DNA of 64,000 bases from Gaiellasilicea sp963791905 (GTDB taxonomy: Bacteria; Actinomycetota; Thermoleophilia; Gaiellales; Gaiellaceae). The stretch is taken from positions 682,001 to 746,000 of the forward strand of contig CAWBTX010000006.1 in NCBI GenBank assembly GCA_963791905.1. Reading direction: 5' to 3'. A model generated the notes under the pieces. The model searched no databases, had not been told where the DNA came from, and worked only from the letters and a program-made list of their open reading frames with translations. Positions within the stretch are counted from its first letter, which is position 1, and each line of letters opens with the position of its first letter. Positions 35,963-44,813 of the stretch are shown here, in pieces. The translations under genes were made by a program, and so were the position numbers.

Positions 35963-37254
35963 TGGCGACGGTCTCGCTGCGAGCCGAGGCGGTCGAGCTC
36001 CTCCAGCGGCTGCTCCGCCTGAACACGGTCAACCCGCCGGGGAACGAGACGCTCGCGGCCGAGGTGCTGATGGAGTACCTGGCGGCGAACGGCGTCGAGT
36101 CGGAGCTCTACGCCCGCACACCCGAGCGCGCGAATCTGGTGGCGCGCCTCCCGGGCGGCGGCGGTCCGAGCCTCGCGTTCCTCTGCCACACGGACACAGT
36201 CGTCGCGGATCCGGCCGAATGGGAGCGCGACCCGTGGTCGGGCGACCTCGTCGGCGACGAGGTCTGGGGGCGCGGCGCGCTCGACATGAAGAACCAGGTG
36301 GCCGCGAGCGCCGTCGCGCTGGCGTCGCTCGCGCGCGAGGGCTTCCAGCCGCCGGGCGACCTCGTCCTGATCGCCGCTGCCGACGAGGAGGTCGGCAAGG
36401 CATTCGGACTGCAGTGGCTCTGCGAGGAGCATCCGGATGCCGTCCGGGTCGACTACGCGGTGAACGAGGGCGGGGGCGAGCGGATCGTGCTCGGCGGCGA
36501 GACCTACTACCTCGGCGCGTCCGCCGAGAAGATGTCGGCGCCGTTCCGGCTTCGCGTCCACGGTCGCAGCGGCCACGCCTCGATGCCGGGCATCGCCGAC
36601 AACGCGCTCGTGAAGGCGGCCGGGCTGATCGAGGTGCTGGCGGCGTATCGACCCGAGCCCGCGATCGGGCCGGAGGTCGCCGGCTTTCTCGAGGCCGTCC
36701 TCGGCGAGCAGCCGGCGCCGGCGGAGGTGCTCGACCGGCTGCGGGCGATCGATCCGCTCGCGGTCGAGCTGATCGAGCCGTTGCTCGCCTTCACGCTCTC
36801 GCCGACCATGATCTCCGCCTCTGAGCGGCGCAACGTGATCCCCGGGACCTGCGACGTCACGGTCGACCGACGGCTGCTGCCCGGTCAGACGCCCGAGGAC
36901 GTCGAGCCGATCCTGCGTCGCGTGCTCGGCGACGGCGACTACGAGCTCGAGACGCTCGAGCGCTACGGCGGCACGCGCTCGTCGCTCGACACGCCGCTCT
37001 GGGCTGCGATCGAGGGGTGGGTCGAGGACGCCGAGCCGGGCGCGAAGCTCGCGCCGTTCTGCTGCGCCGGCTTCACGGACTCGCACTGGCTGCGGGAGGC
37101 GTTCGGGACCGTCGCGTACGGCTTCTTCCCGATGAAGGTGATGGAACCGGAGCTCGCGGCGCGGCTGATCCACTCGGCCAACGAGCGCGTCCACGTCGAG
37201 GATCTCGAGCTCGGCGTCGAGTTCCTGCGCTTCGTCGCTCGCTCGCTGGAGTAG
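35962..37254 (+). CDS. M20-family metallopeptidase/deacylase (ArgE/DapE type)
   Basis: A 430-residue zinc hydrolase. The motifs are SLAFLCHTDTVVADP, VWGRGALDMKNQVAA, IAAADEEVGKAFG, HGRSGHASMPGIADNALVKA and SGTCD-like IPGTCDVTVDRRLLPGQT. It resembles deacylases rather than true peptidases; the substrate is unknown. The ATG overlaps the kynA stop (TGATG). A role on a formyl or acyl kynurenine derivative is possible from position but not supported by sequence. Confidence 0.85.
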   Translation: MATVSLRAEAVELLQRLLRLNTVNPPGNETLAAEVLMEYLAANGVESELYARTPERANLVARLPGGGGPSLAFLCHTDTVVADPAEWERDPWSGDLVGDEVWGRGALDMKNQVAASAVALASLAREGFQPPGDLVLIAAADEEVGKAFGLQWLCEEHPDAVRVDYAVNEGGGERIVLGGETYYLGASAEKMSAPFRLRVHGRSGHASMPGIADNALVKAAGLIEVLAAYRPEPAIGPEVAGFLEAVLGEQPAPAEVLDRLRAIDPLAVELIEPLLAFTLSPTMISASERRNVIPGTCDVTVDRRLLPGQTPEDVEPILRRVLGDGDYELETLERYGGTRSSLDTPLWAAIEGWVEDAEPGAKLAPFCCAGFTDSHWLREAFGTVAYGFFPMKVMEPELAARLIHSANERVHVEDLELGVEFLRFVARSLE

Positions 37255-37257
37255 CCC

Positions 37258-38295
37258 GTGCTCGAGCTCTGGTCGGCGGCGGGTGCGTTCGAGCGGATCG
37301 AGGACTACCTCCGCGAGCACGGTTTCTTCGCGCCGGGCGGCGAGGAGCTCGTGGCCGACCTCTACCTCGGCTACGCACTCTCGCACCAGTTGCGCCGCAG
37401 TTCCGTTGCACCGCCACCCGAGCCGTGCCGCCTGCCGCTGGCCGCAGTGTCCGTTCGGGCGGCGTCCGAGGCTTTAAGCCCCGGACGGGTGCGAATCGGA
37501 CAGTGGGAGCGAACGTGGGCTGCCGACGATTACGCGGCCGCGGTCGAGGCCGTGCGGGACGCAATCGAGCGCGGCGACGTCTACCAGGTCAACCTCGTGC
37601 AGCACCTCTCCGCGCCGTTCGAGGGCGATCCCCGTGGCCTCGTGTCGCTGCTCGCGCCGCTCCGCCCGCTGGCGCCCTTCCTCGGCGGCGACGGCTGGAC
37701 GGTCGTGTCCGCCTCGCCCGAGCTCTTCCTCGGCCGCCGCGGCCGCCGCGTCTGGACGATGCCGATCAAGGGCACGCGGCCGCTCGGCCAGCACGTCGAG
37801 GGCGAGAAGGACGAGGCCGAGCACGTCATGATCGTCGACCTCGAGCGGAACGACCTCTCCCGCGTCTGCGAGCCGGGTTCCGTCCGCTGGCCGGAGCTGA
37901 TGGTCGAGCGCGAGCTCGCGGGTGTCACTCATCTCGTCTCGACGGTCGAGGGCACGCTCCGCGCCGGCGTCGGCCTCGCCGACCTGCTCGCGGCCACCTT
38001 CCCCGGCGGGTCGGTGACCGGCGCGCCGAAGATCGCGGCGCTCGACGAGATCGCCCGCCTCGAGCCGGTCGGTCGCGGCGCGTCGATGGGGGCGCTCGGC
38101 ACCGTGCGAGGCAACGGCGACCTCGAGCTCGCGCTCACGATCCGGACGTTCGTGGTCTCTGAGGGCCGGATCCACCTCTGGGTCGGCGGCGGCATCGTCT
38201 GGGACTCCGAGCCGGACGCCGAGCTCGAGGAGTCGTGGACGAAGGCACGTCCGCTGCTCGAGGCGATCGGGGCGCCGCTGGAGGCCCGGGTCTGA
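37258..38295 (+). CDS. pabB: Aminodeoxychorismate synthase component I
   Basis: A chorismate-binding enzyme that makes 4-amino-4-deoxychorismate for folate. In 345 residues (short; most are 430-470 because of a longer N-terminal subdomain), PIKGTRPLG at 169-177 carries the PabB-type Lys instead of the Ala of TrpE. GDVYQVNLVQHL, MIVDLERNDLSRV, FPGGSVTGAPKIAALDEI and GGGIVWDSEPDAELEE complete the family pattern. No pabA glutaminase is nearby. The GTG lies 3 bases after the previous stop. Confidence 0.9.
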   Translation: MLELWSAAGAFERIEDYLREHGFFAPGGEELVADLYLGYALSHQLRRSSVAPPPEPCRLPLAAVSVRAASEALSPGRVRIGQWERTWAADDYAAAVEAVRDAIERGDVYQVNLVQHLSAPFEGDPRGLVSLLAPLRPLAPFLGGDGWTVVSASPELFLGRRGRRVWTMPIKGTRPLGQHVEGEKDEAEHVMIVDLERNDLSRVCEPGSVRWPELMVERELAGVTHLVSTVEGTLRAGVGLADLLAATFPGGSVTGAPKIAALDEIARLEPVGRGASMGALGTVRGNGDLELALTIRTFVVSEGRIHLWVGGGIVWDSEPDAELEESWTKARPLLEAIGAPLEARV

Positions 38296-39113
38296 CCCGG
38301 ACCCTGGCTGTCGCGGTCGCGGGACGCGGCGTCGTCGATCCCTCCGAGCCGGTGCTCCGGGCGGACGACGAGGCACTGAGCCGCGGCCGGGCAGCCTTCG
38401 AGACCCTGCGCGTCTACGCGGGCGAGCTCTACCGCCTCCCCGAGCATCTGGACCGTCTCGCCGGATCGGCGGAGGTGCTCGGCCTGCCGCCCGTCAATGC
38501 GAGGTCGTTCGAGGAGCTCGCGCGGCAGGCGCTCGACGCGGCGGGCGCCGAGGAGGCCGTCGTCCGGCTCTACTGGACGCCCGCTCCGGTCGCGATCGCG
38601 GTCGTGAGCGAGCTCCCCGACCATCTCGACGGCCTTCGCGAGCGCGGCCAGCGACTCATCTCGCTCCGCGGCGTCCGGGCCGAGGAGCCGTGGCTCCTGC
38701 CCGGGGTGAAGTCGACGAGCTACGCGGTGAACATGGCCGCCGAGGCCGAGGCCAAGCGGCGTGGCGCGGACGACGCGGTCTTCGTCGACGCCGACGGCAT
38801 CGTGCTGGAGGGCCCGACGACGAACGTCTGGTGGCGCACCGATCGCACCCTCCACACGCCGTCGCTCGACCTCGGCATCCTCGCCGGCGTGACCCGTGCC
38901 GCGGTCCTCGACGCCGCGGGCGGCCTCGGCTACGACGTCCGCGAGGGTGCGTTCCCGCTCGCGGAGCTCGCCGCTGCCGACGAGGCCTTCACGTCGTCGT
39001 CGGTGCGCGAGGTGATGCCGGTCGTCGAGCTCGACGGGGCCCCGATCGGACGCGGCCCGGCCGCCGACGAGCTCCTGGCGGCGATACGTCGAGAGGCTAC
39101 GCTGCACGCATGA
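38235..39113 (+). CDS. pabC: Aminodeoxychorismate lyase-like class IV aminotransferase
   Basis: A fold-type IV PLP enzyme; after pabB the likely reaction is cleavage of aminodeoxychorismate to p-aminobenzoate. Visible motifs are RGRAAFETLRVYAGELYRLPEHLDRL, the PLP lysine in LLPGVKSTSYAVNM, VFVDADGIVLEGPTTNVWW and EAFTSSSVREVMPV. The start is uncertain. The only canonical codon upstream of the conserved N terminus is the GTG at 38235, 61 bases inside pabB; a CTG at 38292 or 38304 is an alternative. It overlaps the next gene by 4 bases. Confidence 0.85.
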   Translation: MDEGTSAARGDRGAAGGPGLTRTLAVAVAGRGVVDPSEPVLRADDEALSRGRAAFETLRVYAGELYRLPEHLDRLAGSAEVLGLPPVNARSFEELARQALDAAGAEEAVVRLYWTPAPVAIAVVSELPDHLDGLRERGQRLISLRGVRAEEPWLLPGVKSTSYAVNMAAEAEAKRRGADDAVFVDADGIVLEGPTTNVWWRTDRTLHTPSLDLGILAGVTRAAVLDAAGGLGYDVREGAFPLAELAAADEAFTSSSVREVMPVVELDGAPIGRGPAADELLAAIRREATLHA

Positions 39114-39896
39114 CGAAGGTGCGGCTCGGCGGGATGGCGCTCTCGAACGGCGTCGTCGTGCACGGGCCGACGGCCTGGGCGGCGGCGGTTCGCACGAACG
39201 ACGGGCAGGTGAAGGTCGTCTCCGCGCGCAAGCGCGTGCTCGCGCCGCGCATCCAGCAGCCGTTCTTACGCGGACCGCTGCGCCTGCTCGAGGCCTTCGC
39301 GTTCCTGCCGGAGCTCAAGCAGCGCCTGCCCGAGGCGCGGTTGCCGTTCGAGCGGCCCGCAGTCCTCGCTGCGGCCGCGGCGAGCGCCGCGACGGTGCAG
39401 GTCGTGCGCCGCTCGCCGAACCTCAGCGAAGCGGCGCGCGAGGTCCTCGCCGGGGCGCTCTCGCTCACCCCCGCGCTGATGGCGCTGCGCGGCGGCGAGC
39501 TCGCCTCGTATCACGGCGCCGAGCACGTCACGATCGGGACGTACGAGCACGACGAGCCGCGCGAGCGCGTGCACGAGCGCTGCGGCTCGCACCTGATCGG
39601 CCCTCTGCTCGTCGCCGCCGGGACCGCCAACGTCCTTGCGTCGAAGGCGCCCCCGCACATGCGCGGCGCCAGCCCGCGTTGCCGGCTCGCTCGCTGCGGT
39701 CGGAACGGCTGTCGAGGTCTTCGGCTGGATGACCCGTAACCCGCGGCACCCGCTCTCCCGGGCGCTGGCGCGCCCCGGCCAGGAGCTGCAGCAGCGGGTC
39801 GCGACGGCGGATCCCTCGCCGCAGCAGCTGGAGGTCGCGGAGGCCGCACTCGCCGCCTGTCTGGAGCTCGAGAATGGCGACCAGACAGCGGACTGA
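39110..39896 (+). pseudogene. DUF1385 membrane protein, frameshifted
   Basis: A conserved protein of unknown function (DUF1385/YqhQ-like). It has VRLGGMALSNGVVVHGP, ALMALRGGELASYHGAEHVTIGTYE (the SYHGAEH core) and RCGSHLIGPLLVAAGTANVL. One extra base near 39671 shifts the frame after PPHMRG. Removing it restores ARVAGSLAAVGTAVEVFGW and MTRNPRHPLSRALARPGQEL, for 261 residues. The ATG overlaps the pabC stop and the end overlaps pncB by 23 bases. Probably functional in the organism if the indel is an error. Confidence 0.82.
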
Positions 39897-40956
39897 GCGT
39901 CTCGATCCGGAGGTGTTCGAGCTTCCGGTCGAGAAGATGCGCGAGGGCTACTACACGGACGCCTACTTCAACCACACCCGCGCCACGCTGGTCGCGGACG
40001 GCCGGCACCCGCGGGTCGTGATGCAGGTCTTCCAGCGCAAGACCGCGATGCTGGGCGGGATCGACGAGGCGATCGCGATCCTCAAGCTCTGCTCAGACGA
40101 CTGGGACGCGCTCACCGTCCACGCGCTGCACGACGGCGACCGCGTCGAGCCATGGGAGACAGTGCTCACGGTCGAGGGCGACTACACGTTGTTCGCCCAT
40201 CTCGAGACGGTCTACCTCGGCGTCCTCACGCGCAGGACGTTGATCACGACCAACGTCGCCCGCGTCGTCGAGGCCGCGCAGGCGAAGCCGATCATCTTCA
40301 TGCCCGCTCGGCACGACCACCATCGTGTGCAGACGGGCGACGGGTACGCCGCCTTCGTCGCGGGGGCGATGATCGGCGCGTCCATCGGCGTCACATCGGA
40401 TGCCCAGGCGTCGTGGTGGGGCGGTCGCGGCGTCGGCACCGTGCCGCATGCGCTGATCGCGTCGTACGGCGGCAACACCGTGCTCGCGGCGACGAAGTTC
40501 GCCGAGTGGGCGAACGACGATATGAACATCGTCGTCCTGGTCGACTTCGAGAACGACTCGGTGCGGACCGCGCTCGAGGTCGCGCGCGCGCTCGGTCCAC
40601 GCCTCTGGGGCGTGCGCCTCGACACCTCCGCGCAGCTGGTCGATCGCTCGCTCTGGAACGAGCTGGGCGACTTCGACCCGCGCGGCGTCAACGAGCGCCT
40701 CGTCCGGAAGGTGCGCGACGCGCTCGACGAGGACGGGTTCGAGCAGGTGAAGATCGTCGCCTCCGGTGGCTTCACCGTCGAGAAGATCCAGGCGTTCGAG
40801 GAGCGTGGCGTCCCGGTGGACGCCTACGGCATCGGCTCCTCCCTGATCCGCGGCCAGAACGACTTCACGGCCGATGTCGTCATGACGGACGGCCGTCCGT
40901 CCGCGAAGGTCGGCCGCCGCTTCCGGCCGAACCCGCGCCTCGAGCTCGTCACATAG
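39874..40956 (+). CDS. pncB: Nicotinate phosphoribosyltransferase
   Basis: Makes nicotinate mononucleotide from nicotinate and PRPP in NAD salvage. The 360 residues begin LPVEKMREGYYTDAYFNHTR. GVLTRRTLITTNVARVVEAA, IIFMPARHDHH, GASIGVTSDAQASWWGGRGVGTVPHALI and VKIVASGGFTVEKIQAF follow. This is the shorter NAPRT form common in high-GC Gram-positives and archaea. It is last of the kynA operon and convergent with the nicotinamidase-like gene, with an 8-base overlap. Confidence 0.92.
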   Translation: MATRQRTERLDPEVFELPVEKMREGYYTDAYFNHTRATLVADGRHPRVVMQVFQRKTAMLGGIDEAIAILKLCSDDWDALTVHALHDGDRVEPWETVLTVEGDYTLFAHLETVYLGVLTRRTLITTNVARVVEAAQAKPIIFMPARHDHHRVQTGDGYAAFVAGAMIGASIGVTSDAQASWWGGRGVGTVPHALIASYGGNTVLAATKFAEWANDDMNIVVLVDFENDSVRTALEVARALGPRLWGVRLDTSAQLVDRSLWNELGDFDPRGVNERLVRKVRDALDEDGFEQVKIVASGGFTVEKIQAFEERGVPVDAYGIGSSLIRGQNDFTADVVMTDGRPSAKVGRRFRPNPRLELVT

Positions 40957-42004
40957 CTCGAGCTCCGAGCGCCTCGCCGACCACCCCGGGCCACTCGGCC
41001 ATCGGCACCGTCGACTGCACGACATGCGCGCCGGCCTCGGCGAAGCGCGCGAAGGCGGCGTCGGCCTCGTCGGTGTAGTCGACGGCGCCGGGGACGACCA
41101 CGGACGAGGTGCAGTCCTCGAGCAGATAGACCTTCTCCTCCAGGTTCCGTTCCTGGACGGTCGGGTCCTCGAGCAGGTCCTGGATCGTCCAGGCCACGCA
41201 GTGGCTCTTCGCCTGGCCGGCGATGACGACGGCGTCGTAGCGCAGCAGCTCCTCGATCAGCGCCTGGTTCCGGCGTCCCAGCGGCTCTCCTTCGCGATCG
41301 GTGTCGACCTCGGGCCCGAGAATCGAGTAATGCTCGGTGAGGGGGTTGTCGCCCTTTGGCTGGTAGCCGCCCGGCGAGAACCGCGTCATCGCGTGGAAGG
41401 TGAGCGCCTCCTCGATCGCCGACACGAGCGCGTAGCCGATTCCGCCGCGAATGGCGTGGAACGGCCAGATCGTGAGGTTGTACTTGCCGCCGTCCTCGAG
41501 GGCGCGCGTGTAGTAGCGGAGGTGCTCCTCGGCGTACTCCGGGTCGAGCCCGAGGCCGTCGGCCGCCTCCGGGCTCATGCGCCAGCGTCCGGACTCGACG
41601 TCGTCCGCCGTGACCAGCGTGAACGGCTCCGGATGGTTGCCCGCCTCGTCGACGAGCATGATCGGGTGGAAGATCTGCAGGACCTGGTGCGTGTCGAGCG
41701 TCGGGAACGCCTGCGTGATCGAGCCGAGGTTGCGGTAGACGAACTCGCAGAAGCGCAGCGAGTCGTCGAGCGCTCCGTGGCCTGAGCGTCCGGCGACGAA
41801 GAGCTCGAAGCCCGGCGTGCAGAACGTGTTCTGCATGTCGACGACCACCAGCGCAACCCGGAACCGGTCCTGCGCGGCCGGCGCGATCCCGTGCTCGCGC
41901 CGCCAGGCCTCGGCGTCCTCGAAGCGCGCGGCATAGTCGACGCGCCAGACGTCGCCGATCCGGCTCGGCTGCCAGTGCGGCGGAAGCGGTAGTGGCTCGA
42001 GCAC
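40949..42004 (-). CDS. Isochorismatase/nicotinamidase-family cysteine hydrolase, long form
   Basis: A cysteine hydrolase with the triad in VALVVVDMQNTFC (Asp) and VVIAGQAKSHCVAWTIQDLL (Cys). At 351 residues from the GTG it is far longer than the usual ~200; the extra sequence is an N-terminal 50-residue extension and an internal insertion around LRYYTRALEDGGKYNLTIWP. Being next to pncB, deamidation of nicotinamide to nicotinate is a sensible guess. The insertions may signal a different amide substrate. A GTG at 42004 is used because the frame further upstream is antisense shadow. Confidence 0.82.
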   Translation of the reverse strand: MLEPLPLPPHWQPSRIGDVWRVDYAARFEDAEAWRREHGIAPAAQDRFRVALVVVDMQNTFCTPGFELFVAGRSGHGALDDSLRFCEFVYRNLGSITQAFPTLDTHQVLQIFHPIMLVDEAGNHPEPFTLVTADDVESGRWRMSPEAADGLGLDPEYAEEHLRYYTRALEDGGKYNLTIWPFHAIRGGIGYALVSAIEEALTFHAMTRFSPGGYQPKGDNPLTEHYSILGPEVDTDREGEPLGRRNQALIEELLRYDAVVIAGQAKSHCVAWTIQDLLEDPTVQERNLEEKVYLLEDCTSSVVVPGAVDYTDEADAAFARFAEAGAHVVQSTVPMAEWPGVVGEALGARAM

Positions 42005-42025
42005 CCGGGTTAGTCTAGGGCCACG

Positions 42026-42583
42026 GTGGTGCGGCCCAGCGTTCTGCCTCCGCTCGTCCAGCGCGCTCTCGACGCGGCTCGCGCCCAGGACTTCGACCGC
42101 TCCTGCATCCCCGAGGTCGGGCGCCTCCTCCACGTCCTCGCAGGGTCGCGAGGGCGCGAGCGCGTGGCCGAGATCGGCACCGGTTGCGGTGTCGGCACCG
42201 CCTGGATCGTCTCCGCGCTTCCGTCGGGAGTGCCGGTCTACACAGCGGAGGTGGACGAGGCCCGCGCCGCCGCGGCCGCCGAGGTCTTCGGCGGCGACCC
42301 CGACGTGCACGTGCTCAGGGGCGACTGGCGGCAGCTCCTGCCGCCGCAGGCGCCGTACGACCTGATCTTCTTCGACGCGGCCAAGCAGCAGCATCCCGAG
42401 GAGGACGGCGAGCTCGTGGCTGGGATGCTCATGCCGGGCGGCGTCGCCGTCCTCGACGATCTCACGCCCGGGCTGGCGGGCCCCGACCCGGTCCGTGAGT
42501 TCTGGCTCGGCCACCCGGATCTCGCCGCGACCGAGCTCCTGACCACACCGACGAACGCCGCCATCCTGGCGGTGAGGCAGTAG
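42026..42583 (+). CDS. O-methyltransferase family protein
   Basis: A class I SAM methyltransferase of the catechol-O-methyltransferase-like group (DUF1442/OMT type 3), 185 residues. The SAM loop is VAEIGTGCGVGTAWIVSAL, with VYTAEVDEARAAAAAEVF, LIFFDAAKQQHPEE and GGVAVLDDLTPG. Substrate unknown. Two consecutive GTG codons are possible starts, close to a TAGTCT/TAGGGC -10-like sequence. Divergent from the nicotinamidase-like gene with 21 bases between. Confidence 0.8.
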   Translation: MVRPSVLPPLVQRALDAARAQDFDRSCIPEVGRLLHVLAGSRGRERVAEIGTGCGVGTAWIVSALPSGVPVYTAEVDEARAAAAAEVFGGDPDVHVLRGDWRQLLPPQAPYDLIFFDAAKQQHPEEDGELVAGMLMPGGVAVLDDLTPGLAGPDPVREFWLGHPDLAATELLTTPTNAAILAVRQ

Positions 42584-42624
42584 GGCCTACAGGTCCCGTG
42601 GTCGACTGCCGATAGGCGGGACGT

Positions 42625-44142
42625 ATGCCGGACGTGGGGGCACTGCTGCACGAGCTTGGTCAGTACGCGCTGACCTGGCTGCCGATCATCTTCTTCGGCC
42701 TGATCATCTACCTGCTCTGGCGCACGCTGCAGTACATGCCGCGCGTGAAGCCGCAGACGGTGCAGGCGAGCTCCGCCTCCTCCGTGACCTGGGACGACGT
42801 CGCCGGGGTCAACGAGGCGCAGGCCGAGCTCGAGGAGGTGGTCGACTTCCTGCGGCACCCGAAGCGCTTCCAGCGGCTCGGCGCGCGCGTCCCGAAGGGG
42901 ATGCTGCTCTACGGCCCGCCGGGCACCGGCAAGACCCTGCTGGCGAAGGCCGTCGCGCACGAGTCCGGGGCGATGTTCTACTCGCAGAGCGCCTCGGCCT
43001 TCGTCGAGATGTTCGCCGGCCTCGGCGCGTCGCGCATCCGCAAGCTCTTCCAGGAGGCCCGCAAGAACGCGCCCTCGATCGTCTTCATCGACGAGCTCGA
43101 TGCCGTCGGCACAGCCCGCCAGGGCGGCGGGTTCCACCGTGAGCACGACCAGACGCTGAACCAGCTCCTCGTCGAGCTCGACGGTTTCGACGAGAGCGCC
43201 CAGGTCGTCGTCATGGGTGCCTCGAACAGGCTGCAGGACCTCGATCCGGCGCTGCTTCGCCCGGGGCGCTTCGACCGGCAGGTGCTCGTCGGCGCGCCTG
43301 ACCTGAACGGCCGCGAGGCGATCCTGCGCGTGCACACGCGCGGCAAGCCGCTCGCAACCGACGTCGACCTCGCGATGGTCGCGCGCCAGACGGCCGGCCT
43401 CACCGGCGCCGACCTCGCCAACATCTGCAACGAGGCGGCCATCTTCGCCGGCCGCGAGGAGCTGAGCACGATCGGCATGGAGCAGTTCGACGCGGCGATG
43501 GAGCGGGTGCTCGCCGGCCTCCAGCAACGCCGCGTCGTCACCGAGAAGGAGAAGCGGATCCTGGCCTACCACGAGGCCGGGCATGCGCTGCTGGCCCACC
43601 TGATGGGCGACCTGCTGCCGATCCAGAAGGTGACGATCGTCGGCCGCGGGGACGCGCTCGGCTACGCGTACTACCTGCCGATGGAGGAGCGCTACCTGCA
43701 CACGAAGGAGGAGCTCCTCGACGTGATGAAGGTCGCGCTGGGCGGCCGCGGAGCCGAGGAGATCGTCTTCGGCCGGGTCACGAACGGCGCCTCGAACGAC
43801 CTCGAGAAGGTGACCGAGATCGCCCGCTCGATGGTGTTCGAGTACGGCATGTCCGAGGTCGCCCCTTCGCGGACGATGCGTGCCGACAACTACGCCCTCT
43901 CGGAGGAGACGAAGCGCATGCGCGACTCCGAGCAGGCCCGCCTCACAGACAACGCCTACGACGAGGCAAAGCGCCTGCTCGTCAAGCACCGCGTCTCGCT
44001 CGACCGCGTCGCCGCCGCGCTGCTCGAGAGGGAGACGCTGACCCGCGACGAGCTGCTCCAGATGCTCGGCTCGATCGAGCCCGAGTCCCGCGCGTCCGAG
44101 ACCGTCGGCACCGTCCGGGTCCTCCCGGCCGCCGGAGAGTAG
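42625..44142 (+). CDS. FtsH-type AAA+ zinc metalloprotease, compact form
   Basis: A membrane-bound ATP-dependent protease. Residues about 14-36 form the only membrane segment. AAA motifs are GPPGTGKTLLAKA (97 onward), SIVFIDELDAVG and NRLQDLDPALLRPGRFDRQV. The zinc site is HEAGH at 316-320 with third ligand Asp392 in ASNDLEKVT. At 505 residues it lacks the second helix and the ~70-residue external domain of classic FtsH (~640), and the C terminus is short. It is probably a paralogue of the essential FtsH, with altered substrate entry. Confidence 0.92.
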   Translation: MPDVGALLHELGQYALTWLPIIFFGLIIYLLWRTLQYMPRVKPQTVQASSASSVTWDDVAGVNEAQAELEEVVDFLRHPKRFQRLGARVPKGMLLYGPPGTGKTLLAKAVAHESGAMFYSQSASAFVEMFAGLGASRIRKLFQEARKNAPSIVFIDELDAVGTARQGGGFHREHDQTLNQLLVELDGFDESAQVVVMGASNRLQDLDPALLRPGRFDRQVLVGAPDLNGREAILRVHTRGKPLATDVDLAMVARQTAGLTGADLANICNEAAIFAGREELSTIGMEQFDAAMERVLAGLQQRRVVTEKEKRILAYHEAGHALLAHLMGDLLPIQKVTIVGRGDALGYAYYLPMEERYLHTKEELLDVMKVALGGRGAEEIVFGRVTNGASNDLEKVTEIARSMVFEYGMSEVAPSRTMRADNYALSEETKRMRDSEQARLTDNAYDEAKRLLVKHRVSLDRVAAALLERETLTRDELLQMLGSIEPESRASETVGTVRVLPAAGE

Positions 44143-44147
44143 TCGGC

Positions 44148-44153
44148 TAGCAT
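44148..44153 (+). promoter_or_regulatory. Leaderless-type -10 of the epimerase gene
   Basis: TAGCAT 8 bases before the GTG at 44162, with no Shine-Dalgarno in between. Confidence 0.4.
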
Positions 44154-44161
44154 CGAGCGCA

Positions 44162-44566
44162 GTGCGCGCTCGCGGCATCCATCACCTCGGCGTCGCCGTG
44201 CACGACCTCGAAGAGGCGCTCGCGACGTACTCGAGCCTCCTCGGCGCCGAGGTCGAGCACCGCGACAGGGTGGAGGACCAGGGCGTCGAGGCGGCGGCGG
44301 TGCTGGTCGGCACCGGTCGGGTAGAGCTGCTCGCAGCCCTCGGCAGCGACACGCCGGTCGGCCGTTTCCTCGAGTCGCGCGGCCCGGGGATGCACCACGT
44401 CGCCTACGAGGTCGTCGACGTGCGTGCGGCCCTCGGCGAGCTGGCTGCGGCCGGCGCGCAGCTGATCGACGAGGAGCCGCGGCAGGGGCTCTACGGCCTC
44501 CAGGTCGCGTTCGTCCATCCAGATGCCATGCACGGTGTCCTCACGGAGGTGGTTTCCGTTGGCTGA
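44162..44566 (+). CDS. mce: Methylmalonyl-CoA epimerase
   Basis: A 134-residue vicinal-oxygen-chelate protein that interconverts the 2R and 2S methylmalonyl-CoA epimers. IHHLGVAVHDLEEALATY carries the first metal His, and GPGMHHVAYEVVDVRAAL the second. GVLTEVV carries the terminal Glu. It fits with propionyl-CoA made by MmsA from thymine or valine, though no mutase or carboxylase is in the window. It overlaps the next small gene. Confidence 0.9.
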   Translation: MRARGIHHLGVAVHDLEEALATYSSLLGAEVEHRDRVEDQGVEAAAVLVGTGRVELLAALGSDTPVGRFLESRGPGMHHVAYEVVDVRAALGELAAAGAQLIDEEPRQGLYGLQVAFVHPDAMHGVLTEVVSVG

Positions 44567-44792
44567 ATCCGCAGCAGAGTCCGTCCGCGTCGAGCTCGCC
44601 TTCGAGGGCGGTCAGATCCTGAGCGCTCTCGTCACGATCGAGGGCGCCGACAAGCTCGAGCGCGAGCTCTCCTCGGGCGGCGAGGGCACGTTTTCGCTCG
44701 ACGCGAGCGACGGCCGTTACAGCGTCGTCCTCAAGCGCGTCGTCTATCTGAAGCGGTACGCGCGCGAGGCCAGGGTGGGATTCGGCATCTGA
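44559..44792 (+). CDS. Small conserved protein of unknown function
   Basis: A 77-residue protein read from a TTG that overlaps the epimerase stop and follows CGGAGGTGG. It reads VRVELAFEGGQILSALVTIE, then DKLERELSSGGEGTFSL and SVVLKRVVYLKRYAREARVG, an all-beta pattern with a basic end. I do not recognise the family. Overlap with mce, a good ribosome site and 21 bases to the ECF sigma gene suggest a real gene of the same operon. Confidence 0.62.
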   Translation: MAESAAESVRVELAFEGGQILSALVTIEGADKLERELSSGGEGTFSLDASDGRYSVVLKRVVYLKRYAREARVGFGI

Positions 44793-44813
44793 GCACGCGG
44801 GCACGTTGAGGGC

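Noticed and set aside
36000..37400. 497-codon minus-strand frame over the M20 gene
   Set aside because: Shadow of kynA/M20/pabB; no domain and no supporting start.
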